The position numbers and the translations under genes are program-made. The notes beneath the pieces are model-generated. The model did not search any database and was not told the DNA's origin. It saw only the letters and a program-made list of their open reading frames with translations. This document shows positions 18,474 to 27,417 of a stretch of DNA of 64,000 nucleotides, piece by piece. Within the stretch, counting starts at the first letter, position 1. Every line of letters begins with the position of its first letter. The DNA is from Bacteroidales bacterium (GTDB lineage Bacteria; Bacteroidota; Bacteroidia; Bacteroidales; Bacteroidaceae), in the NCBI GenBank assembly GCA_012517855.1, contig JAAYUD010000082.1, forward strand, positions 1 to 64,000, written 5' to 3'.

Positions 18474-19937
18474 ATGAAATATTTAAAATCCATATTTTGC
18501 CTACTATTCATACTACTTATAAGTAGTTGTAGTAATTACTTGGACAAAGCTCCCGAAGTGACAGTCGACTCTAAGACTGTTGACTATACCGATATATCTA
18601 ATATGTATGCTCCTGTTTCGGGCGTTTACTCATGGGTGAGACAAGAAGGAACCCATTGGGCAGTCTATGGCATGACAATTACCCGCGATGATGATGTAGA
18701 TCCCGGTACTACCGGAGACGATTGGGTGAAATTGAATAACTACAAGTATGATAATACTCTTTGGTTTTGGAACGAACCTTTCAGTGTTTTGTATTATCGC
18801 CTCATCAAATACTGCAATACTGCATTAGTTGATCTACAGAAATTCGAAGCCAATTGTTCGGGCACAAGTCTTGCAACCAATCATTCTTATCAGGGTGAAG
18901 TTCGCTTTCTCCGCGCTTATGCTTATTATCGTCTTGTTCAGCTCTTCGGTCCGGTGCCTATTCTCAAGACAAACGATCAGGCAGACGTACACCGCAGAAG
19001 TGTGAATTCGGTTTATGCTTATGCACTCGAAGATTTGCAGTATGCTATAGATAATTGCCAAAAGTGTCGTCCTAACCAGATGGATCACGTAGGAGCAGTA
19101 ACAGCTTATACCGCAGAGATGTTGGCTGCTAAGATTTATCTGAATCAAAACAACTACCAGAAGGTTTACGATTTGACCAAAGATATTATTGATAATGGAA
19201 AATTCTCTTTATATTCCAACTATAAAGAGTTGTTCAAGATACCTGGAAAACTTTGCGATGAATCGCTTTTCGAGATACAAACAACAGACTTCGGGACAGG
19301 CTCGGGAGATGTAGTCGGAACCAATGCTTGGTTCACATTCCAAGGTCCGGCCAACAATGGTAATATTTCAGGTTGGGGTTGGATCAGCCCGAACAAGAAC
19401 TTCCGCGATTGGGCAACTGCACGTGGAGAAACAGTTCGTGCACAAAACGATTTCCTATACGCGGGCACAACGACCGATTGGGGTGATGTTATCCGTCCGG
19501 CACAAGGAGCCGAGACAGGTTGCTACAACGGAAAAGCTTATACGCCAACCTCCGAATTAACGCCAGGCCGAACAGACTATGGCTGCAACAACAACGTAAG
19601 AGTATTCCGTTATGCGGACGTGTTGCTGATGTATGCCGAAGCTTGCCTGCAACTGAATCAGAATTTAAGCGACGGTATCGCAAAATTCAATCAGGTTCGT
19701 ACTCGTGCAAACATGCCTACTGTTTCGTCTTTGACACTCGATGGAATATTGGATGAACGCCGTATGGAACTTTGCATGGAATGGGGCGACCGCTTTAACG
19801 ATTTGGTTAGAACCGGAAAGGCTGTCAGCGTACTCACCAGCGAAGGATATACGTATACACAAGACAAACAATATTTCCCGATCCCAAAAGCAGCGATAGA
19901 TATCTCGCCGCAATTGAGTGAAGATGTAGTAGAATAA
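18474..19937 (+). CDS. SusD-like lipoprotein (beta-glucan locus)
   Basis: A 487-aa SusD/RagB protein with a lipoprotein signal ending in LISSC (Cys19) followed by SNYLDKAP. Family features are the EVRFLRAYAYYRLVQLFGP segment and the C-terminal DERRMELCMEWGDRFNDLVR. It partners with the preceding SusC at the cell surface. A very strong hairpin follows its stop codon, before the GH144 gene, which may lower or protect expression of the enzyme genes relative to the binding proteins. Confidence 0.93.
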   Translation: MKYLKSIFCLLFILLISSCSNYLDKAPEVTVDSKTVDYTDISNMYAPVSGVYSWVRQEGTHWAVYGMTITRDDDVDPGTTGDDWVKLNNYKYDNTLWFWNEPFSVLYYRLIKYCNTALVDLQKFEANCSGTSLATNHSYQGEVRFLRAYAYYRLVQLFGPVPILKTNDQADVHRRSVNSVYAYALEDLQYAIDNCQKCRPNQMDHVGAVTAYTAEMLAAKIYLNQNNYQKVYDLTKDIIDNGKFSLYSNYKELFKIPGKLCDESLFEIQTTDFGTGSGDVVGTNAWFTFQGPANNGNISGWGWISPNKNFRDWATARGETVRAQNDFLYAGTTTDWGDVIRPAQGAETGCYNGKAYTPTSELTPGRTDYGCNNNVRVFRYADVLLMYAEACLQLNQNLSDGIAKFNQVRTRANMPTVSSLTLDGILDERRMELCMEWGDRFNDLVRTGKAVSVLTSEGYTYTQDKQYFPIPKAAIDISPQLSEDVVE

Positions 19938-19946
19938 TAAGCTCAT

Positions 19947-19978
19947 TAGTGCTGTAGCAATCATTTGCTACAGCACTA
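19947..19978 (+). promoter_or_regulatory. 14-bp perfect intercistronic hairpin between susD and GH144
   Basis: TAGTGCTGTAGCAA at 19947-19960 is perfectly complementary to 19965-19978 across a TCAT loop. It starts 9 bp after the susD stop. There is no T-run after it, so an mRNA-stabilising or partial-termination element fits better than a full terminator; the downstream enzyme genes have no clear promoter. Confidence 0.75.
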
Positions 19979-20045
19979 TATTACAAATGCAACAATAAAA
20001 ACAATAACACGATTTGATATTTGATTATCATAAAAAAACAATAAT

Positions 20046-21416
20046 ATGATAAGTACCATTAAGAAGATAGCACTATATATCCTACTAGTGAGTTGCTGGA
20101 GTTGCGCTTCCGCCTCAAACGGAGACGGGCCCAATACAACAAAGCCCGATACGTTGGATGTAACACGTCCTACTTCTTTCACAGACGACAATGCTTTTCT
20201 GGATTATATTCAGAAAGTTCACTTCAACTATATGTGGGATGGAGCAGAACCAATATCTGGCATGGCGCCCGAGCGAATTCACCTCGACGGCATCTATCCG
20301 GAACACGACTCATCGGTTGTTACTCTAGGAGGCAGCGGATTCGGTGTGGCAGGTATTTTGGTAGCTATTGAAAGAGGATTTATAACACGCGACGCAGGAC
20401 TAAAAAGACTCACTAAGATTGTTGACTATCTATCGCGAGCCGATCGCTTCCACGGTGTCTGGCCACATTGGCTATACGGCCCTTCGGGCAAGGTAAAACC
20501 TTTCGGAACGAAAGACGACGGCGGCGACTTGGTAGAAAGCTCTTTCATGATGCAGAGTCTGCTTTGTGTAAGACAATACTTTAAGGGTGGCAACCAAGCA
20601 GAGCAACAGTTGGCCGATAAGATAGATGCTCTATGGAAAACCATGGAATTTGATTGGTACCAAAACGGACAAGACAAACTATATTGGCATTGGTCGCCCG
20701 ATTATGATTTTCAAATGAACTTTCCTCTCGAAGGATACAATGAAACGATGATTACGTATATACTTGCCGCTTCCTCACCAACACACTCCATTTCTGCTTC
20801 GGCCTACCACAATTGCTGGGCAAGAGGAGGAGATATCGTAAGTTCGGCAGTAGCCTATGGCTATCCTCTTATCTTAAAACACAATGGGGCCGAAGCTACC
20901 GGAGGCCCACTCTTTTGGGCGCATTACTCGTGGATAGGCTTAAACCCAACCAAACTGAAAGATGAATATGCCGAATACTGGAAAGTTGTACAGAATCATG
21001 CGCTATCGGATTATGCCTATTGCGTAGACAATCCCAAACACTATAAAGGATATGGCGAAAACTGCTGGGGACTGACAGCCAGTTATTCTATCGATGGCTA
21101 CTCGGCACACGCTCCCAACAACGATTTGGGAGTCATCACACCCACCGCGGCATTATCCAGTTTCCCCTATACTCCCGAACAATCCATGAGAGCTCTAAAA
21201 TACTTCTGGAATAAAGGCAATTGGATATGGGGAAAATATGGTTTTTATGATGCATTCTCCGAAACGGCCGATTGGACAGTACCCCGCTACCTGGCTATTG
21301 ACCAATGCACCATTGCGCCGATGATAGAAAATTACCGTAGCGGATTGCTTTGGAAACTATTTATGAGCTGCCCTGAGATTCAAGCAGGCCTCCAAAAACT
21401 AGGTTTTACTTATTGA
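20046..21416 (+). CDS. GH144-type endo-beta-1,2-glucanase (glycoamylase fold) lipoprotein
   Basis: A 456-aa enzyme of the family formerly labelled glucoamylase/PF10091, now GH144, whose characterised members act on beta-1,2-glucan. A lipobox LVSC (about Cys17) predicts a lipoprotein. The (alpha/alpha)6-barrel signature segments are visible: HFNYMWDGAEP, VVTLGGSGFGVAGIL, FPLEGYNETMITYILAASSP, GGPLFWAHYSWIGLNP and NCWGLTASYSIDGY. It precedes a GH3 beta-glucosidase by 25 bp, a pairing known from beta-1,2-glucan use. Family membership is well supported; whether it is endo-acting or sophorose-releasing cannot be read here. Confidence 0.82.
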   Translation: MISTIKKIALYILLVSCWSCASASNGDGPNTTKPDTLDVTRPTSFTDDNAFLDYIQKVHFNYMWDGAEPISGMAPERIHLDGIYPEHDSSVVTLGGSGFGVAGILVAIERGFITRDAGLKRLTKIVDYLSRADRFHGVWPHWLYGPSGKVKPFGTKDDGGDLVESSFMMQSLLCVRQYFKGGNQAEQQLADKIDALWKTMEFDWYQNGQDKLYWHWSPDYDFQMNFPLEGYNETMITYILAASSPTHSISASAYHNCWARGGDIVSSAVAYGYPLILKHNGAEATGGPLFWAHYSWIGLNPTKLKDEYAEYWKVVQNHALSDYAYCVDNPKHYKGYGENCWGLTASYSIDGYSAHAPNNDLGVITPTAALSSFPYTPEQSMRALKYFWNKGNWIWGKYGFYDAFSETADWTVPRYLAIDQCTIAPMIENYRSGLLWKLFMSCPEIQAGLQKLGFTY

Positions 21417-21441
21417 ATATTAACTATACAGATATTACAGA

Positions 21442-23748
21442 ATGAAAATTAAGAGCTACTTATTTATCCTGTTACTACTACCAAGTTTATTAGCTGTAGC
21501 AGGCAAGCCGGTCAAAAAATCGACCAAGGTGAATAAAGCACCACAATCCATGGAACAGTTCATCGACAATTTGATGAATAAAATGACTATTGACGAGAAG
21601 ATAGGGCAACTCAACTTGCCTACTTCCGACGGTGCTGTGACAGGAGAAATAAAAAGCAGTGGAGTTGCACAAATGGTATGCGACGGAAAAGTCGGTGCCA
21701 TACTCAATATGAAAGGTACAAAAGATATCCGTGCCATGCAAAAGTTGGCAGTAGAAAAGAGCCGTCTGCATATTCCTCTTATCTTCGGTTTGGATGTCGT
21801 TCACGGTTACGAAACAACTTTCCCCATACCACTCGGCATATCGTGCAGTTGGGATATTCCGGCTATCCAAAACTCGGCTCGTGTGGCTGCTATCGAAGCC
21901 AGTGCCGACGGAATCTGTTGGACTTTCAGCCCCATGGTTGATATCTGTCATGATGCTCGCTGGGGAAGAATAGCCGAAGGTTCGGGCGAAGACCCATTCT
22001 TAGGATCGGCTATTGCCCAAGCTATGGTAAAGGGCTATCAGCAAGACTTCTCTTCCAATACCGACATTATGGCTTGCATCAAGCATTTTGCTCTTTATGG
22101 AGCCGCCGAAGCCGGAAGAGACTACAATACTGTCGATATGAGCAAATATAGAATGTACAACGAATATCTGGCACCCTATCAAGCAGCAGTCAATGCCGGA
22201 GCCGGAAGCGTAATGACTTCTTTCAACACAATCAACGGTATTCCCGCAACAGCAAACCACTGGTTGCTCACCGATCTGTTAAGAAACGATTGGGGATTCA
22301 AAGGTTTTGTCGCAACAGACTATACAGCCATTACAGAACTCATTAACCACGGCATAGGCAACGAACAGGAAGTAGCCGCACGCTCACTGAAAGCGGGTGT
22401 CGATATGGATATGGTGTCCAGCGCATTCTTGAATACGCTGAAGAAATCGCTCGAAGAGGGCAAAATAACCATAGATGATATAAATACCGCCTGCCGCCGC
22501 GTATTGGAAGCTAAATATAAGTTAGGCCTTTTTGCCGATCCATACAAATACTTGGACGACTCGAGAGCAAAAAAAGATATTTTCACGCCCGAACATCGTA
22601 CTGCCGCTCGCAAACTGGCAACCGAAAGCTTTGTATTACTCAAGAACGACAACAATCTGTTGCCGTTGCAACGCAAAGGAACCATTGCCATCATCGGCCC
22701 GATGGGAAACACCCGCAATAATTTGCCGGGAAGTTGGAGCGTTGCTACAAGACGCAACGAATATCTGTCGGTTTACGAAGGTCTAAAACAAATGGCAGGC
22801 GATAAAGCCACCATACTCTATGCCAAAGGAAGCAACCTGGTAAGCGATGCAAAATACGAAGATCGTGCTACAATCTTCGGCAACAAATTGGGACGCGACA
22901 ATCGTAGCGATGCCGATTTACTTAAAGAGGCATTGGATGTGGCAGCAAAATCGGATGTCATTGTCGCTACTCTAGGCGAAGCCGAAGCGATGAGTGGAGA
23001 AAGTTCAAGCCGTTCTCAACTCGAGATGCTCGATTCACAACATGCCCTACTTGAAGCCTTGCTCAAGACAGGCAAGCCTGTAGTACTGGTGCTCTTCACG
23101 GGTCGCCCCGTAGTGCTCACTTGGGAGAAAGCTAACGTTCCGGCCATTCTCAACGTATGGTTTGGAGGCAGCGAAACAGCCTTGGCTCTGGGCGATGTAC
23201 TATTTGGAGATGTAAATCCAAGCGGAAAACTGACAACTTCTTTCCCACAGACTGTAGGACAGTTGCCCTATTCTTACAACCATCTGAACACCGGTCGACC
23301 GATGGACAAAAACGGTTGGTTCCAGAAGTTCCGTACAGGATACCTGGATGTAAGCAATGACATGCTCTATCCTTTCGGTTACGGATTGAGTTATACAACT
23401 TACAAATATAGCCCCGTGACGCTTAGCTCGTCGACCATGAATAGCGATGGCAGCATCACAGCAAGTGTTACCGTACAAAATACCGGTGCTCGCGAAGGTG
23501 ACGAAGTTGTACAAATGTATATTAGAGACGTGGTAGCTACTTCGTCACGACCGGTGAAAGAGCTCAAAGGATTCCAGCGTATTCATCTGAAAGCAGGCGA
23601 AAGTAAAACCGTAGATTTCACCATCACAACCGATCTTCTGAAATATTATAACGAGAATCTACAACATGTAGCCGAGCCGGGAGAATTTCAGGTAATGATA
23701 GGAACCAATAGTGAAGATGTACAAACACAATCGTTCAGACTCGAATGA
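21442..23748 (+). CDS. GH3 beta-glucosidase (BglX-like)
   Basis: A 768-aa periplasmic GH3 enzyme with signal peptide, (beta/alpha)8 domain, alpha/beta sandwich and C-terminal fibronectin-III-like domain. The catalytic nucleophile is Asp293 in GFVATDYTAITEL. Substrate-site motifs include GLDVVHGYETTFPIP, RWGRIAEGSGEDP and CIKHFALYGAAEAGRDY. Its context with a GH144-type enzyme suggests it cleaves sophoro-oligosaccharides, as reported for the Bacteroides GH3 enzyme BT_3567; other beta-glucans remain possible. It lies 25 bp after the GH144 gene. Confidence 0.9.
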   Translation: MKIKSYLFILLLLPSLLAVAGKPVKKSTKVNKAPQSMEQFIDNLMNKMTIDEKIGQLNLPTSDGAVTGEIKSSGVAQMVCDGKVGAILNMKGTKDIRAMQKLAVEKSRLHIPLIFGLDVVHGYETTFPIPLGISCSWDIPAIQNSARVAAIEASADGICWTFSPMVDICHDARWGRIAEGSGEDPFLGSAIAQAMVKGYQQDFSSNTDIMACIKHFALYGAAEAGRDYNTVDMSKYRMYNEYLAPYQAAVNAGAGSVMTSFNTINGIPATANHWLLTDLLRNDWGFKGFVATDYTAITELINHGIGNEQEVAARSLKAGVDMDMVSSAFLNTLKKSLEEGKITIDDINTACRRVLEAKYKLGLFADPYKYLDDSRAKKDIFTPEHRTAARKLATESFVLLKNDNNLLPLQRKGTIAIIGPMGNTRNNLPGSWSVATRRNEYLSVYEGLKQMAGDKATILYAKGSNLVSDAKYEDRATIFGNKLGRDNRSDADLLKEALDVAAKSDVIVATLGEAEAMSGESSSRSQLEMLDSQHALLEALLKTGKPVVLVLFTGRPVVLTWEKANVPAILNVWFGGSETALALGDVLFGDVNPSGKLTTSFPQTVGQLPYSYNHLNTGRPMDKNGWFQKFRTGYLDVSNDMLYPFGYGLSYTTYKYSPVTLSSSTMNSDGSITASVTVQNTGAREGDEVVQMYIRDVVATSSRPVKELKGFQRIHLKAGESKTVDFTITTDLLKYYNENLQHVAEPGEFQVMIGTNSEDVQTQSFRLE

Positions 23749-23780
23749 GATAAGATTATATAGATAGTAGTGTGCAAAGG

Positions 23781-23812
23781 GGATGGAGGAGCTGAAATAA
23801 GTTCCTCTATCC
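23781..23812 (+). other. Hairpin between GH3 and GH43-like genes
   Basis: GGAT/GAGGA at 23781-23790 pairs with TCCTC/ATCC at 23803-23812, with one mismatch inside the stem. No T-run follows, so it is not a standard terminator. The 148-bp gap before the next gene suggests partly separate expression. Confidence 0.4.
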
Positions 23813-23896
23813 GTTATAAGGCAAACCACTATCGGGTAATGGTACAACACTCTAGCTCTTGGAAGCTTTCCTTAATATTAAGTTTACACTAAAAGA

Positions 23897-25999
23897 TTGT
23901 TCAATATGGCACGTTTTTTCAATGCGATTTTCTTCATTTGTTTATGTCTGATACCCACCAATACTTTTGCGCAGGCAGCCAAAGTAGTAAAAGGACAAAT
24001 CAGCAATTACTATATTCCTACCACTCACGAACGCATCATAAAGGGTATCGTAACAGACTCTCAAGGACATCCTTTAGACGGAGCTACTGTGATGTTTTTC
24101 GCTTCTCCCATCCATTGCAATACCGACATTGAAGGACGTTTCGAACTGAAAGGCAGTGATGGCGACCGCCACCTCTATGTGTATTATCCTCAAAAGAAAC
24201 TTTATAACAAGACATTACAACTCGCCGATAACGATATCCATATTCGTTTGGAAGACGAGAATCGTATCCTGCCCAAGCGGTATCAAACATTGGCTACGCG
24301 CTGGTATGATATGAATAAACCGAGTAATCGTACTTTCTGCAACCCCGTAAACATCAGTTACAATTTCGAGCCCTACAACAATAACTCCAAAGAGGGTAAT
24401 TCTTTTCGCTCTACAGCCGACCCCATGGCGTTGGTTTACAAAAACGAATACTACTTGTTTTCTACAAATCAAGGAGGATACAATTGCTCAAAAGATTTGG
24501 TGAATTGGAAATTCATTCCCGCCTCTTTTCAACGTAAGCCAACCGACGACGATCTTTGTGCTCCCGCGGCATTTGTCAGTGGCGATACCTTATTTTATGT
24601 AGGTTGCACCTACGAAGGACTACCGGTGTGGTATACTACCCAGCCCAAATCGGGACGTTTCAAACGGTATGTCGAAAAGACTGTTTTGCCTGCTTGGGAT
24701 CCCTACATATTCAGGGACGACGATGGCAGACTTTACTTATACTACGGATCGAGCAACGAATATCCAATCAAAGGCGTAGAGATTGACACACGCGACTTCT
24801 ACCCCATCAGTAAAATAAAAAACATGTTATTGCTTCATCCCAAAGAACACGGATGGGAACGTTTTGGTATGAACAATGACGACTCGCTCACGCTGGCACC
24901 TTTTGTCGAAGGCGCTTTCATGACCAAACACCAAGGCAAATACTACTTGCAGTATGGTGCACCCGGTACCGAATTTAAGGTTTATGGCGATGGCGTCTAT
25001 GTAGGCAATTCTCCCCTGGGACCTTTCACCTATCAAAAGCATAATCCGATGAGCTACAAACCGGGCGGATATGTTCAAGGTTCGGGACACGGAGGAACCT
25101 TTGCCGACTTATCGGGCAACTACTGGCACGTATCCACTTGCATGTTGTCTTTAAAATATAAGTTCGAACGACGCATCGGAATATATCCCGCCGCTTTCGA
25201 CAAAGATGGAATCATGTATTCCTCGAGTGCCTTTGGAGATTACCCCACCTACTCTGCCGTCGACGATATCAAAGATCCTACCCAACGTTTCACCGGCTGG
25301 ATGTTATTGTCTTACAACAAACCGATCGAGGTTTCTTCAACAGATAGCATTTTCGAAGGGCGCTATGCCGACGACGAATCGATGCGGACGTATTGGGCTG
25401 CCAAGACAGGCGGACCTGAAGAATGGTTGAAAATGGACTTGGGGAAAATAGAAACCGTAAGAGCTATTCAGATAAACTACTACGATCACCATGCCGACCA
25501 ATATAACAGAGCAATGGATTTATATCATCAATATCGAATATATCATTCTATCGACGGCATACATTGGGAGTTGGTCGTAGACAAATCCAACAACGACAAA
25601 GACGTACCACATGACTATATAGAACTCAACGAACCGCTACAAACCCGATATTTAAAATTCGAGAATATTCATGTTGCATCCGGACAATTGGCATTATCGG
25701 GCTTCCGTGTGTTCGGTAATGACAAGGACAAGCTACCGTTGCCCATAAAGAAGTTCAACGTAGTGCGCGACAAGAAAGATCCACGCAATGCCATGATAAC
25801 ATGGCAGAAATCGCTCAAAGCTTACGGCTACAACATTTATTACGGCATAGCCCCCGACAAATTGTATAATTCCATCACTGTGCTAGGGACAGAAAAATAC
25901 GACTTCCGAGGCCTGGATAAAGAAACGACATACTATTTTGCTATCGAAGCTTTGAGTGAAAGCGGGCGTTCTCCATTGTCCGGCATTATAAGGAGATAG
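23897..25999 (+). CDS. GH43-like protein with F5/8 discoidin and Fn3 domains
   Basis: A 700-aa secreted multidomain protein. A signal peptide ends before Gln in TFAQAAK. A carboxypeptidase-regulatory-like domain follows (about 45-115), then a five-bladed propeller of GH43 type with the expected acidic triad Asp175 (ADPMAL), Asp268 (WDPYIF) and Glu338 (FVEGAFM). A discoidin/F5-8C carbohydrate-binding domain (about 475-610) and a C-terminal Fn3-like domain complete it. It probably removes side groups or cleaves a beta-linked sugar from the locus substrate; the subfamily and sugar specificity are not determinable here. It is the last gene of the locus. Confidence 0.8.
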   Translation: MFNMARFFNAIFFICLCLIPTNTFAQAAKVVKGQISNYYIPTTHERIIKGIVTDSQGHPLDGATVMFFASPIHCNTDIEGRFELKGSDGDRHLYVYYPQKKLYNKTLQLADNDIHIRLEDENRILPKRYQTLATRWYDMNKPSNRTFCNPVNISYNFEPYNNNSKEGNSFRSTADPMALVYKNEYYLFSTNQGGYNCSKDLVNWKFIPASFQRKPTDDDLCAPAAFVSGDTLFYVGCTYEGLPVWYTTQPKSGRFKRYVEKTVLPAWDPYIFRDDDGRLYLYYGSSNEYPIKGVEIDTRDFYPISKIKNMLLLHPKEHGWERFGMNNDDSLTLAPFVEGAFMTKHQGKYYLQYGAPGTEFKVYGDGVYVGNSPLGPFTYQKHNPMSYKPGGYVQGSGHGGTFADLSGNYWHVSTCMLSLKYKFERRIGIYPAAFDKDGIMYSSSAFGDYPTYSAVDDIKDPTQRFTGWMLLSYNKPIEVSSTDSIFEGRYADDESMRTYWAAKTGGPEEWLKMDLGKIETVRAIQINYYDHHADQYNRAMDLYHQYRIYHSIDGIHWELVVDKSNNDKDVPHDYIELNEPLQTRYLKFENIHVASGQLALSGFRVFGNDKDKLPLPIKKFNVVRDKKDPRNAMITWQKSLKAYGYNIYYGIAPDKLYNSITVLGTEKYDFRGLDKETTYYFAIEALSESGRSPLSGIIRR

Positions 26000-26537
26000 T
26001 ATCTTCTTCGGCAACATTACCGTTCAAATACGATATAACTGTTATCTGTATTCTGACTGGAACAGCAAAAAATAAGACTCACTAGCAAAAGCGTAGGGAA
26101 CATACATAGATTTATCTTTACATCCATTAAAGTCCTTTGAAACAATTTCTCAAATTACAGAAGACTTTGCCACCTCCGTATGACACCATTGCGCACTATC
26201 CCACAGTAAGTTAACGACACACCGTATACAACGCCAGCGAAAAAAGGTCCGAAAATCGGGGCAAGAGCATATTGTAGGCACCTTATTTTCGGCGGACCTC
26301 TGCTTAGAATGATTCTAAACGATAGCTTACAGATGGTTGAGAGCCCGTTTTCGCAAAAACGAATATATTCTATTCATCCGGACAAGCAGCTCATTCCCGA
26401 TGAAAGTTTTCGAGCAAGCAAATGCGACAATCCATCGGCATGCTTCTTCTTCCGTTAGCCACATAGAAGCGGTGCATAAATTCGAATGAACAGCTTCTTT
26501 ATGCTATTGAAACGACATATGTCCCTAAAAATATTTT

Positions 26538-26569
26538 CGTCCATACGTTTTCAGAAAAACATAAGGACG
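26538..26569. repeat. Degenerate 22-bp-step pair
   Basis: GTCCATAC (26539-26546, centre 26542.5) and ATAAGGAC (26561-26568, centre 26564.5) are 22 bp apart. Together they form an imperfect hairpin with T- and A-rich inner arms. It looks like a worn copy of the ATAAGGAC-type element at 26845. Confidence 0.5.
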
Positions 26570-26677
26570 TCACCGAAAAAAACGAACATACGACAATTGA
26601 GCATGATATAGACCGCTTCACTAAAAGACCTATTGCCCTAATTACCAACAACCAATAAGTTTTCATTTTTATACGAT

Positions 26678-27155
26678 GCACACCCCATTGACATAGAAAC
26701 ACGCTAATCAATAGGTGGTTATCCACAAGTCGTTTTTCAGAACATTTCTGAGGGTGAATATCGAGGACGATACTGATACTATTTTAACCATATCGAAGTG
26801 GCACTTATTGATACACAAAATAGAACCTGCGTCTTCAAAAAATGATAAGGACAAACATAAAAATTCATAAGGACGAAACCAAAAGTTTGTCCTTATAAAC
26901 TTTTAGTTTCGTCCTTATGAATTTCTCGCTAGATATCAGTGACTTACGCACGATATATTTATATCTCGCTCTTATTGAACTTACATTCGATCACTGAAAC
27001 AGTATCGGAAATAGTGCCTCAAAAGGGCTTGTAACTGATGTTCGGATAAGAAAGTATCAGAATGTCGGTGAATGTTCACCTTGAAATACGTTCCGAAAAA
27101 TGGATTACACGTAACGTGTTGCATCACAGTTTATTTCTATGTCAATGGGGTGTGC
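26678..27155. repeat. Perfect 22-bp inverted repeat flanking a 434-bp segment
   Basis: The arms at 26678-26699 and 27134-27155 are exact reverse complements, beginning GCACACCCCATTG on the left. Matching resumes outside after a one-base bulge. The enclosed segment encodes no transposase. It could be a MITE-like remnant or the ends of a lost insertion sequence. No convincing target-site duplication was seen. Confidence 0.65.
26845..26932. repeat. 22-bp-step element C with interleaved complementary units
   Basis: Cores ATAAGGAC (26845, 26867) and their complements GTCCTTAT (26889, 26911) start exactly 22 bp apart. Unit 1 (26845-26856) is complementary over 12 bp to unit 3 (26885-26896). Unit 2 (26861-26879) is complementary over 19 bp to unit 4 (26906-26924). 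The pairings cross, giving a pseudoknot-like order 1-2-1'-2'. It lies in a gene-free stretch and is not part of an ORF. Confidence 0.85.
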
Positions 27156-27321
27156 CATCCAACTATTTGCATAGACCAAAACGACACTAACATACTTGAG
27201 TTCGAGATAAAAATAAGATATATATTATAAACCGACACAAGGTCTAAATTCTATGAAGATAGAGAACACGTATAATTAGAATAAAAAGCATGATATATAA
27301 CTGATTATCATAAATATTGCA

Positions 27322-27329
27322 TATATTTG
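27322..27329 (+). promoter_or_regulatory. Probable -7 box for the tandem gene array
   Basis: TATATTTG matches TAnnTTTG about 88 bp before the first tandem gene. No strong TTTG lies at the expected upstream distance. Confidence 0.4.
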
Positions 27330-27417
27330 TATTAGAAAAAATAAAATGATAATAAGAATATAGCAAACTTTAGAAGCATTCATTTTAATAGTTCAACAAT
27401 AGCAACAAAAAGGACTT

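Larger units (their letters stand above)
26000..27417. other. 1.4-kb gene-poor, repeat-rich intergenic island
   Basis: No credible gene is seen. Contents include a degenerate 22-bp-step pair at 26538-26569 and a perfect 22-bp inverted repeat at 26678-26699 and 27134-27155. The well-formed 22-bp-step element at 26845-26932 lies between its arms. Small perfect palindromes occur at 26514-26523 and 27067-27080, and a 6-bp-arm hairpin at 27107-27119. Crossed stems at 26465-26470/26493-26498 and 26474-26480/26498-26504 are interleaved. This may be a decayed mobile element or a structural noncoding region. Confidence 0.6.

Noticed and set aside
26499-26726. 75-codon minus-strand frame in the gene-poor island
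   Set aside because: It crosses the degenerate repeat and one arm of the inverted repeat; no transposase or other motif was recognised.
26719-26727. TTATCCACA, a perfect DnaA-box match
   Set aside because: Only a single box was found, with no cluster, AT-rich unwinding region or dnaA/dnaN genes nearby, so an origin is not supported.
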